64,000 nucleotides of DNA from Capnocytophaga sp. oral taxon 338 str. F0234 (GTDB lineage Bacteria; Bacteroidota; Bacteroidia; Flavobacteriales; Flavobacteriaceae), in NCBI RefSeq assembly GCF_000192225.1, contig NZ_GL872413.1, forward strand, positions 677,751-741,750, given 5' to 3'. Shown here in pieces: positions 18,118 to 27,100 of this stretch (its first letter is position 1; each line of letters opens with the position of its first letter). The translations under genes were made by a program, and so were the position numbers. Below the pieces are notes generated by a model. That model was not told the DNA's origin. It saw only the letters and a program-made list of their open reading frames with translations, and made no database searches.

Positions 18118-18729
18118 TTATGCTACTTTACACTTATTGCATTTTTTAGCTACACAGAAAGCTACTAAGGCAAGTATGGCAGCCAATACCATAGCGTATG
18201 TACCATAGCTGGGGTATGATTCTGCATAGAAATTCAAGAGCTCTTTGCCTCCAAAGAAAGGAGGTTGGTAAGCCATACCAGGGATTTTAATTTGAGCGGT
18301 TTCACTCAAGTTATGACCATAGTCATACTCCCATTGGTAGAAATCATACATACCTAATACTCCCAATACACCCATTAAGGCAGCCCATGCAAGGTAAAGG
18401 ATTCTCTTACCAGCAAAGGCGATAATTAATCCCAATACGAGCATACCACCAATAATCCAAGGGAAGTACTTGAATTCCCAAAAATCCTCTGCATGGATAT
18501 GCTTCATTCCTATATAGTGATTAAGAATATTGATATTATCAATAGTATGTATAGAAAGATCAGTCTCTTGGGCGGAAAAACTACTTTTTCCATTAATATC
18601 ACTAATCCAGATATACATCTTTATCCCTTCTGGATATTGAGGGGCATCTAACTTAATTTTCCAAATGGGGAAAAGAAAAAGAAATAGTAGCAAAAGAGAG
18701 GCTACCACCATTAATATTCGTGCTTTCAT
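18118..18729 (-). CDS. unnamed membrane protein of the nos cluster
   Basis: 203 residues with hydrophobic segments at about 4-22, 92-107, 112-130 and 178-194, and a non-cytoplasmic loop (about 25-90) containing HYIGMKHIHAEDFWEF, a His/Met-rich patch that might bind copper. The C-terminus has a basic cysteine pair, KKCNKCKVA. It sits between nosZ and nosL. I recall comparable proteins in clade II clusters of Bacteroidota, but no function is established. A role in copper delivery or NosZ maturation is inference from position. Confidence 0.7.
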   Translation of the reverse strand: MKARILMVVASLLLLFLFLFPIWKIKLDAPQYPEGIKMYIWISDINGKSSFSAQETDLSIHTIDNINILNHYIGMKHIHAEDFWEFKYFPWIIGGMLVLGLIIAFAGKRILYLAWAALMGVLGVLGMYDFYQWEYDYGHNLSETAQIKIPGMAYQPPFFGGKELLNFYAESYPSYGTYAMVLAAILALVAFCVAKKCNKCKVA

Positions 18730-18801
18730 TGTATTTTTTAATTTTGTAGAAAAGGCTGATAAAAGAATACCAGCCTTTTTGGTTATTTAAGTTAAGTGTT
18801 A

Positions 18802-20766
18802 TTAATCACCACCCAAACTCCATTTAAGAGGAGTATTGGCATTAGCAGCAGATACACGAAGGTATCCTTGCATTTCTTGGTGAAGGGCAGAACAGAAGTC
18901 TGTACAGTAGAAAGGCCATACCCCTACTTTGGTAGGTTTCCATACGAGAGTTTCTGTTTGTCCGGGCATGATAAGAAGTTCTGAATTTTGAGCTCCCAAT
19001 ACAGCGAATCCATGAGGAATATCCCAGTCCTGTTCTACGTTAGTTACGTGGAAATATACAGTATCTCCCACTTTAATACCTTCAATGTTATCAGGAGAGA
19101 AGTGGCTACGTACACAAGTCATATATACATGCACGGTGTTGCCTTCTCTTACCACTTTAGCATCCGCATCGGAACGAGTTACATAAGGATGATGATTGTC
19201 CTTAAGTGAATAGATTTTGAGCTGTTGATCTTTGATTTTTGATGCAGCAATACCTTGTGCATAGTGAGGTTCTCCGATGGTTGGGAAGTCCAAAAGAAGT
19301 TCCATTTTGTCACCAGAGATATCAAACAATTGAGCAGATTGGCAAAGTTCAGGTCCTGTAGGAAGGTAACGATCTTTGGTAATCTTGTTCATAGCTACTA
19401 AGTATTTACCGTAAGGCTTGCGAGAGTCTCCACCAGGAATCATAAGGTGTCCAGGAGAGTAGTAAGTAGCATGTCTGTCTAATACTTCCCAAGTTCCCAC
19501 TTTCCATTTTACCACTTCAGAGGAGATAAAGAAAGTAGTATAAGCATTGCCTTTGTCATCGAACTCAGTATGCAAAGGACCAAGTCCAGAACTCTTAACA
19601 ACACCTGCTACTACTGCATCCATTTTGATAGTAGGAATACCGTATTTTTCTCCATCAAAAGCTTTGTCTTCAATAGCTTTGAGCATCTTAGAGAAAGAGT
19701 GTACAGTAAGTTCAGAAGCCAATTTACCATTACCTACAATATATTCCCCTGTTGGGTCAACATCCACTCCGTGAGGAGATTTTGGTGTAGGAAGAAGGTA
19801 TACCAATCCTGGGAGCTGAGAAGCATCAAGAATTTTTACAGTTTCTATTACTTCACTCTTACCTGTGTGCGTATCATCACTGTATGTATTGTGGTAGTGA
19901 GGAGCTTTCATTTCGGTAAATTTACCTTGTTTGATATAATCCTCTGCCACTTTCCAGTTGATAGCAGCTACATAGTCATAGTCGTTTTGGGAGGCTTCTA
20001 CTTCAAGGAGGGTATTTGCTTCTTCAGTGTTATAAGTAGTGAAGAATACCCAACCGTGAGATTTTCCCTTACCAGAGTGTGCTAAGTCATAGTTGAAACC
20101 AGGCATGAGTACTTGAAACTCAACATTCATTTTCCCTGTTTCAGGATTTACTTTAACGAAAGAGATAACCCCTTTGAATTTACCTTTGTAATCCTTAATA
20201 GCTACGTCCTCCTGAGGAATAGGCACAGAGAAACGAGTTCCTCCTACAATATACTCAGTGTTTTCTGTAACGAAAGTAGAAGAGTGGTTACCTGCTGCAT
20301 TAGGAAGTTCCAAGATTTCTTCTGTTTCAAAAGTCTTAAGGCTAATGCGAGCTACACGAGGAGTGTTATTAGCATTGATGAAGATCCAACGTCCGTCCAC
20401 TTCTCCATTAGTTTGAGAAAGGTCAGGGTGGTGAGAGTCATCCCAAGGAATAAACCCATGGCTAGTTTCCAAAAGGGGTTTGGTTTCTTCATTGTAACCA
20501 TACGCCTTTTCAGGGTCTTGTGAGAACACAGGAGTTACTTTGAGTAGGCGTCCGGAAGGAAGTCCGTAAGTGGCAAGCTGTCCACTGAATCCTCCAGAGA
20601 GGAACGCATAGTACTCGTCATATTGTCCTGGGGCTACATATACCCGAGAGGCAGCGTCCGAAGCACCCATAGCTCCTGACTTATTACTATTGCTATTATT
20701 GCCATTTCCACAACTGGCAACAAGCGCTCCAGCAACTGCCAAAGATAACAATTTGCTTGTCTTCAT
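18802..20766 (-). CDS. nosZ: nitrous oxide reductase, clade II (Sec-dependent)
   Basis: 654 residues. The N-terminus is a Sec/lipoprotein-like signal (VASCGNG) rather than a twin-arginine signal, which marks clade II. A seven-bladed propeller carries CuZ histidines, for example in HGFIPWDDSHHPDLSQ and GNHSSTF. The C-terminal cupredoxin domain has the CuA motif FYCTDFCSALHQEMQGY. It reduces N2O to N2 in the periplasm. It follows a cytochrome c gene and precedes the nosL-DFY maturation genes. Confidence 0.97.
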   Translation of the reverse strand: MKTSKLLSLAVAGALVASCGNGNNSNSNKSGAMGASDAASRVYVAPGQYDEYYAFLSGGFSGQLATYGLPSGRLLKVTPVFSQDPEKAYGYNEETKPLLETSHGFIPWDDSHHPDLSQTNGEVDGRWIFINANNTPRVARISLKTFETEEILELPNAAGNHSSTFVTENTEYIVGGTRFSVPIPQEDVAIKDYKGKFKGVISFVKVNPETGKMNVEFQVLMPGFNYDLAHSGKGKSHGWVFFTTYNTEEANTLLEVEASQNDYDYVAAINWKVAEDYIKQGKFTEMKAPHYHNTYSDDTHTGKSEVIETVKILDASQLPGLVYLLPTPKSPHGVDVDPTGEYIVGNGKLASELTVHSFSKMLKAIEDKAFDGEKYGIPTIKMDAVVAGVVKSSGLGPLHTEFDDKGNAYTTFFISSEVVKWKVGTWEVLDRHATYYSPGHLMIPGGDSRKPYGKYLVAMNKITKDRYLPTGPELCQSAQLFDISGDKMELLLDFPTIGEPHYAQGIAASKIKDQQLKIYSLKDNHHPYVTRSDADAKVVREGNTVHVYMTCVRSHFSPDNIEGIKVGDTVYFHVTNVEQDWDIPHGFAVLGAQNSELLIMPGQTETLVWKPTKVGVWPFYCTDFCSALHQEMQGYLRVSAANANTPLKWSLGGD

Positions 20767-20862
20767 AAAACAATTTTTATTAAATATTATATCCTTAAAG
20801 TTTGATTAGGTAAAGCCTATTTAGTTTTATAAGAACTAAGACAGACTTTTAACCTAAATGTA

Positions 20863-21390
20863 TTATTCAATAGTACGGAAATATTCCAAGATGGCTCTAG
20901 CTTGTTCCTCACTAAGGTGCTGATTAGCCATAGGAGCTCCATTGGCTTCCACTAAGAGTTGCTTAGCAATGGGGTCTTTAGCAACCATTTCCTCTGGGTT
21001 AAGGATCATGTTCATTACCCACTCAGGAGAACGTCTCTCGAGAATTCCTTTAGGAGCAGGACCTATGAATTTCTTAGTAGGTTTATGGCAAGCAGTACAG
21101 TTGAGCTTATAGAGTTCCTCTCCCTTTTGAGCAAGAACTTTGTCTACACTAGCTCCCAAAGGAGGGTTTACACTCTTTACAGGACCTATTCCTTTGTTAT
21201 TCAGATCCACTCCTCCTCCTGCAGGGGCAGGGGTCTCGGCAGGAGTTGTTGTATTCTCTGGGGTAGCAGTTGTTGTGCTTTGGTTACTTCCTTCAGAGGT
21301 TGTAGTCCCTTGTCCAGAGCCTGACCCTCCATTACAGCTTGCAATACTTAAGGCAATTAAAGCTGCAAAAGTTAGTTTTAAAAGTTTCAT
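20863..21390 (-). CDS. c-type cytochrome lipoprotein, likely electron donor to NosZ
   Basis: 175 residues. A lipobox (SIASCNGG) is followed by a low-complexity S/T/P/G linker (about 20-65), then a single-haem class I domain with CTACH and a likely Met ligand in GAPMANQH. The C-terminal helix is EEQARAILEYFRTIE. It is the first gene of the nos operon. Clade II clusters often encode small cytochromes c that carry electrons from the quinol side to NosZ; that role is inferred from position. Confidence 0.85.
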   Translation of the reverse strand: MKLLKLTFAALIALSIASCNGGSGSGQGTTTSEGSNQSTTTATPENTTTPAETPAPAGGGVDLNNKGIGPVKSVNPPLGASVDKVLAQKGEELYKLNCTACHKPTKKFIGPAPKGILERRSPEWVMNMILNPEEMVAKDPIAKQLLVEANGAPMANQHLSEEQARAILEYFRTIE

Positions 21391-21418
21391 TAAAATTTAA
21401 TTTAGTATTTTTATGCCA

Positions 21419-21426
21419 CAAAGATA
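21419..21426 (-). promoter_or_regulatory. -7 box of the nos operon
   Basis: Minus-strand TATCTTTG, 28 nt before the cytochrome ATG. No TTG at -33 and no obvious Fnr-type palindrome at the right distance, so an activator is likely but unidentified. Confidence 0.5.
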
Positions 21427-21688
21427 CATCTTTTTTTGAAAAGAAAATTACATATATGTATTTTTTTCTAAAAAGTCAAAATAAGTGAAATATAATAGAT
21501 ATATTACACAAAATAAATAAATTATAATGATAGAAAAATAAAAGATAATAACTTTATATTTAACAAAACGGTTGTATTTTAATGTTTATTTATGAAATTA
21601 ACCGGTTCAAAAAGGAAATTATTCTCAAAAAAAAGTAGGAAAAAGTCTTTTTATTTTTCAGATAAGGAAAAATTTCTGAAACTCTTTT

Positions 21689-22825
21689 TTAAAAGAGCTT
21701 CTTTTCCTTCATAACTTTTTGGTATACATTCTCATACATGGGTATAATTTTCCTTTCGTCAAAGCGAGAAGCCTCCTCGAAGGCTTGTTTTTTGAACCGA
21801 GCAAGTGTTTTTCTGTCTTTTAGGATAATAAGAGCATTATCCACCATGGACGGTATGTCTCCCACATCGCTAAGGAAGCCTGATATGCCTTGCTTATTCA
21901 CTTCAGGGATACCTCCTGCATTACTTGAGATTACAGGGACTCCCTCTGCCATAGCCTCTAAGGCAGCGAGCCCGAAACTTTCTGTTTCAGAAGGAAGTAT
22001 AAATAAATCAGAAGAACAGAGAATGTCATTTACTTCCAGATAATTACCAAGAAAAGTAACATAATTCTGGATCTCTAACTGATGTGCTAAAGCCTGGGCA
22101 TTCTCTCGATCAGGACCATCGCCTACCATGATGAGTCTTGCTTTCTTGTAAGGAAGAATTCTGTGAAAGATACGTACTACATCACAAGCTCTTTTGACTT
22201 TTCTAAAGTTACTTACGTGAGTGATAATTAGTTCATCGGGATTGGCAAGCATGGCACGATGGCAGGTTTTAGGTTGTTTTTTCCTTTTTTCTATGTCAAT
22301 GAAATTAGGAATAACGGAAATATCCTTTTGGATATCAAATAGTTCATAGGTATTCTTGCGTAAGCTCTCTGAGACAGAAGTTACTGCATCGGAGGCGTTG
22401 ATACTGAAGGTAACAGCTGTCTTGTAATAAGGGTGATTTCCTACCAAGGTGATATCTGTACCATGTAAGGTGGTGATAATAGCTACTTTAAGTCCTTCTT
22501 TGTGTAGTATTTGTTTTGCCATATAGGCTGTGTAGGCATGAGGAATAGCATAATGGGCATGTATGATATCAATATTATATTCACGCACCACCTCAACCAT
22601 TTTACTGGAAAGGGCTAGTTCATAAGGCTGGTAACGGAATAGCGGATATTCCTCCATGTACACTTGATGAAGATGAATATTCTTATGGAAAGAAGATAGC
22701 CGCACAGGCTGTCCATAAGTAATAAAATGTATCTGATAGCCCTTTTGTGCGAGGGCAACTCCTAATTCAGTGGCAACCACACCACTTCCTCCAAAAGTAG
22801 GGTAACAAACAATAGCAATATTCAT
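21689..22825 (-). CDS. bshA: N-acetyl-alpha-D-glucosaminyl L-malate synthase
   Basis: 378 residues of the GT4 fold. MNIAIVCYPTFGGSGVVATE and HFITYGQPVR at the N-terminus, HAHYAIPHAYTA, and SETESFGLAALEAMAEGVPV near the C-terminus are characteristic of BshA. It joins GlcNAc and L-malate in the first step of bacillithiol synthesis, the low-molecular-weight thiol of many Bacteroidota and Firmicutes. bshB and bshC are not in the window. Confidence 0.93.
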   Translation of the reverse strand: MNIAIVCYPTFGGSGVVATELGVALAQKGYQIHFITYGQPVRLSSFHKNIHLHQVYMEEYPLFRYQPYELALSSKMVEVVREYNIDIIHAHYAIPHAYTAYMAKQILHKEGLKVAIITTLHGTDITLVGNHPYYKTAVTFSINASDAVTSVSESLRKNTYELFDIQKDISVIPNFIDIEKRKKQPKTCHRAMLANPDELIITHVSNFRKVKRACDVVRIFHRILPYKKARLIMVGDGPDRENAQALAHQLEIQNYVTFLGNYLEVNDILCSSDLFILPSETESFGLAALEAMAEGVPVISSNAGGIPEVNKQGISGFLSDVGDIPSMVDNALIILKDRKTLARFKKQAFEEASRFDERKIIPMYENVYQKVMKEKKLF

Positions 22826-22883
22826 AATCTATTTAGGTAAAAAGTAAAGTCGCATGAGTGAGCAGGAAAGTGAAAAACAAAAA

Positions 22884-22930
22884 ATATAGTCAGCGAGTGC
22901 CTACAGCCTGAAAGGTCGCATGAGGCGAGG
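22884..22930 (-). repeat. inverted copy of the dispersed intergenic repeat
   Basis: Its reverse complement contains ATGCGACCTTTCAGGCTGTA and GGCACTCGCTGACTATAT, aligning base for base with most of the repeats at 1983, 2072 and 5641. A partial second fragment (GTCGCATGAGTGAGC) lies at about 22849. Confidence 0.65.
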
Positions 22931-22957
22931 AATAGGGGAAATCTATTACCTGTTACC

Positions 22958-23980
22958 TTAAAAGTTGTATCTAGCTTGTGCTGTAACATGCATATCAGCA
23001 AAGTCCTTTCGCAAATATTTATAATAAGCAGCAATGCCTATCATGGCAGCATTATCGGTACAGTATTGGAATTCAGGGATGAATACTTCCCAAAGGTCTT
23101 TCTTTGCATAGTGCTGTAGGGTAGCTCTCAGGGCAGAATTAGCAGAAACACCTCCTCCTATAGCTATCTGCTGAATCCCTGTCTGGGAAACAGCCTTCTT
23201 GAGCTTGCGCATAAGAATTTCAATTATTGTATATTGTACAGAAGCACAGATATCAGAAAGATTCTCTTGAATAAAATTAGGATTTTCCTTTACATTTTTC
23301 TGTATAAAATATAGGACGGAGGTTTTCAGTCCTGAAAAACTAAAATTTAGTCCTTCTACCTTAGGAAAAGGGAAGGAAAAAGCATGAGGATTTCCTTCTT
23401 TGGCATATTTATCTATCAAGGGACCCCCAGGATAGGGAAGTCCCAATATCTTGGCAGTTTTATCAAAAGCTTCTCCTGTGGCATCATCTTGAGTTTCTCC
23501 GAGAATCTCCATGGAAAAATAGTCGTTAACTTTGAGTATCTGGGTATGTCCTCCGCTGATGGTCATGGCAAGGAAAGGAAAAGAAGGTTTCTTATTTCCT
23601 TCTTTATCAATAAAATGAGATAGAATATGTCCTTGCAGATGATTGACCTCTACCAAGGGGATGTCTAAGGAAAGAGCTAAGGATTTAGCAAAGGAAACTC
23701 CCACAAGGAGAGAGCCTTGCAGACCAGGACCTCGTGTAAAGCCAATGGCTGAAAGTTGTTCTTTAGCTACATGGGCTCGTGCTAAAGCTTGATGTACTAC
23801 AGGGATAATATTCTGTTGATGAGCACGGGAGGCAAGCTCTGGCACCACTCCCCCATATTCCTGATGAATCTTCTGACTGGCAATTATATTGGAAAGGACT
23901 TTTTCTCCACAAAGTACAGCAGCAGAGGTATCATCACAGGAGGATTCTATGGCTAATATATAGGGTTTTTTAGATGTCAT
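22958..23980 (-). CDS. tsaD: tRNA threonylcarbamoyladenosine synthase subunit TsaD
   Basis: 340 residues, ASKHA fold. Visible are ILAIESSCDDTSAAV at the N-terminus, the metal histidines in VNHLQGHILSHF, and AIGGGVSANSALR near the C-terminus. With TsaB, TsaC and TsaE it makes t6A37 in ANN-decoding tRNAs. It is divergent from tamB, with no partner genes nearby. Confidence 0.97.
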   Translation of the reverse strand: MTSKKPYILAIESSCDDTSAAVLCGEKVLSNIIASQKIHQEYGGVVPELASRAHQQNIIPVVHQALARAHVAKEQLSAIGFTRGPGLQGSLLVGVSFAKSLALSLDIPLVEVNHLQGHILSHFIDKEGNKKPSFPFLAMTISGGHTQILKVNDYFSMEILGETQDDATGEAFDKTAKILGLPYPGGPLIDKYAKEGNPHAFSFPFPKVEGLNFSFSGLKTSVLYFIQKNVKENPNFIQENLSDICASVQYTIIEILMRKLKKAVSQTGIQQIAIGGGVSANSALRATLQHYAKKDLWEVFIPEFQYCTDNAAMIGIAAYYKYLRKDFADMHVTAQARYNF

Positions 23981-24086
23981 TTTATTAAAATTAAGAAAAA
24001 TAGTGCTTTTTTCGCAAATAAAAGATAAATTCTTCTCTTTAGATAAAATTCTTGAGGTTATTCAGTGAGAGAAGAGAAATTTATTG

Positions 24087-24094
24087 TACTTTTG
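24087..24094 (+). promoter_or_regulatory. -7 box of the tamB operon
   Basis: TACTTTTG, with the GTG start at 24155. Confidence 0.55.
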
Positions 24095-24154
24095 CCCCAA
24101 AAATTGTCTTGGTAAAAGCAAGGCAAAAGTACTAAAAAAATAGACAAAACGAAG

Positions 24155-27100
24155 GTGACTCAAAAAATTTTTCGTATATTTAAAAATATCGTAAAAATTA
24201 TCTGTTATATTCTGATTTTTGTATTCTTACTACTGATGATCCCCTCCGTACAGACAAAGTTGGCATCGGTGGTTATGAATCGCATCAATGCGGACTATAA
24301 TGTGGATATACATATAGAAAAACTCTCAGTAAGCCTTACGGGAATGGTGAATCTTGAGCAAGTACTTATCCGTGACTATCAAAAAGATACACTTATCTCT
24401 GCACAGGAGATTCGTACTCCCATACTGAACCTAAGGCAACTGATGAAGGGAAACTTGTATTTTTCCACTCTTGAAACCGATAGGCTTTTCCTTGATATGA
24501 AAACCTATAAAGGGGATACTCTTTCTAATTTAGATATATTTGTTTCTCGTTTTGATAGTGATACTCCACCAAGTAAGGAACCTTTCATCATGAGAGCCAA
24601 TACAATAAAAATTAAGAATGGGCGTTTTCGGGTAAGTGATTACAATACTGAGAATACTAATGCTGTACTCACCGAGATAGATGGACTGACGGCAACGATC
24701 CATGACTTTGATATTTTGGATTCCGATATAAAGCTACAACTTAAGAACGGAACATTTCTCTTTGATAACCACCTGAAGGTGGATGACCTCTCAACCTCTT
24801 TCCAGTATTCGGATTCACTTATTTCTTTAGATAAACTGCTTCTTAAAACGCCTTTCTCTCAGGTAGATGCCGATATTAGTTTTATAGCAAATCAAGGTAG
24901 TTTCTCTAACTTCCTTGATAAGGTAGGTATACAAGCCTCTATGAGAACTTCTTATATCAGTACGAATGACATCAATGGTTTTTATGATGGATTCGCCATG
25001 GAGCGGACACTTGAGGTAGAAGGAGAGCTTAGTGGGTCGCTTAATAATTTGTCAGTAAAGAATGTACATTTGTATCATGAAAATACGGCTATTGAGGGAG
25101 AGAATATCCTTATAAAGAATGCCTTCAATAAGGAGAAAGATTTTGTGTTCTGGGGAGATTTTCCTCATTTTGCTTCCGTATATTCGGACTTAGTAGGACT
25201 TATGCCGAACCTCTTAGGAAAGAACCTTCCAGAGGAGCTACGAGATTTCGGTTTCTTTGAAGGAGAGGCTGAGTTCACCTATACAACCAAAGATCTCCTT
25301 GTGGATGCCGATATATTTACCCAAAAAGGGGATTTTATTATAAGTGGTTCTTTCTTTGATATAGCACACCCTCAAAGGACTAATTATAAGGGAACTCTGG
25401 AGACATACCAATTACAATTAGGAAACTTACTAAAAATCTCTCAAATGGGAAAACTCTCTGCAGCTATCCAATTTGTAGGTAAGGGACTGAGTGCTAAAAG
25501 TTTGGAAAAACTATCTCTTCAAGCTACTGTTCATTCAGTGCTTTATGATAACTATCTTTATAAAAATATAAAGTTAGATGCAGAGTATTTCCGTAAAAGA
25601 ATCAAAGCAACAGCTTCCATAGGAGATGATAATCTTAAGATGGACTTTAAGGGAATGGCTGATATTACTTCCTCAGAAAAGGCGAATTACGTGCTCTCTG
25701 GAGAAATGAAACATGCAGACTTGAAGGCGTTAGGCTTTATTAAGAAGGATTCTATTGCTAAGGTAAAAGGAAATATAGATCTGGATATTACAGGAAATAC
25801 GCTGGATAACATGGTTGGAAAGGTAGTCCTTAAGAATGCTTCCTATCAGAAAAACTCACAAATATATGATTTTGCTGATTTCTCCATTGAGATTCAGAAA
25901 GATACTACAAGCCTTCGCACAATTACTTTGGAATCACCCGATATTATCTCAGGAAAAATACAAGGAGAATTTAAGTTCTCTCAAGTAGGGCATATATTAA
26001 TCAATACATTGGCTTATGGTTTTGATAATTATAAACCTTTCAAGGTAATGAAAGGACAATATCTTACCTTTGATTTTAAGATATATAATAAGATTATAGA
26101 AATCTTCCTCCCAGAACTTTCTTTAGCACCGAATACTTTTATTCGCGGTAAATTAGTGGGGGATGATAATGATTTTAAGATAAACTTTCGTTCTCCTTAT
26201 ATCAATATATCTAACTATTCTCTCAAGGGGATTAATTTTGAATATGATAAGAAAAACCCCTTGTATAGATCTCTCTTGCAGATATCTAGTATTGGAAATC
26301 CTTACTATAAGCTGGAGAAATTCAATATGCTCAATACCTCTACTACGGATACATTATTCTTTCAGACAGAATTCAAGGGCGGGAAGAACTCTCAGGATGA
26401 TTATACCCTTAAGTTCTATCATACCATTAATGAAAAACGAGAATCCGTTATAGGACTTAAGCAGTCCACCATTTATTTCAAGGGAAATGAATGGCTTATG
26501 GATAATACTAAGGAGAATAAACTCATTTTGGATAGAAGATTGGACTCCATTCAGATCCAGAATTTTAATTTGCATCATAAAGATGAATCCATTGTCCTTA
26601 ATGGGAGAATTGTAAAGAAGGATTATAAGGATCTTCATCTGATTTTTGACAAAGTAGATATAAATAAGATAACTCCTGAACTGGAGGGATTGGACTTAGA
26701 TGGTATCCTAAGCGGACATCTGTCACTCATTCAGCAGAAGAATAAATATTATCCTACCTCTGACCTGATTATAAAGGGATTCATGTTAAATAAGTATGAT
26801 TTAGGAGACCTACAAGCTATGATTGAGGGAAATGAGGACTTGTCGTCCTTCAATACCAACTTAGAATTTGTCAATGGCTTAGGAGAAGGATTTCATACTT
26901 GGGGAGATATCTTTATAAAGAATGGAGGCACGTATCTTAATCTTACTTCACAAATTGATAAGCTGAACTTAAAACCTTTTGCTCCACTTGCCAAAGATAT
27001 TCTTTCTAATCTTAGGGGAAATATCTCAGGAAAGGCACAGATAACAGGACAAGTCTCCATGCCAAAAGTGGAAGGAACACTTTCCCTTGATAATACAGGA

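Noticed and set aside
21560-21610. Fnr-type site upstream of the nos operon
   Set aside because: AACCGGTT and nearby half-sites do not fit TTGAN6TCAA-type operators and lie far from the -7 box.
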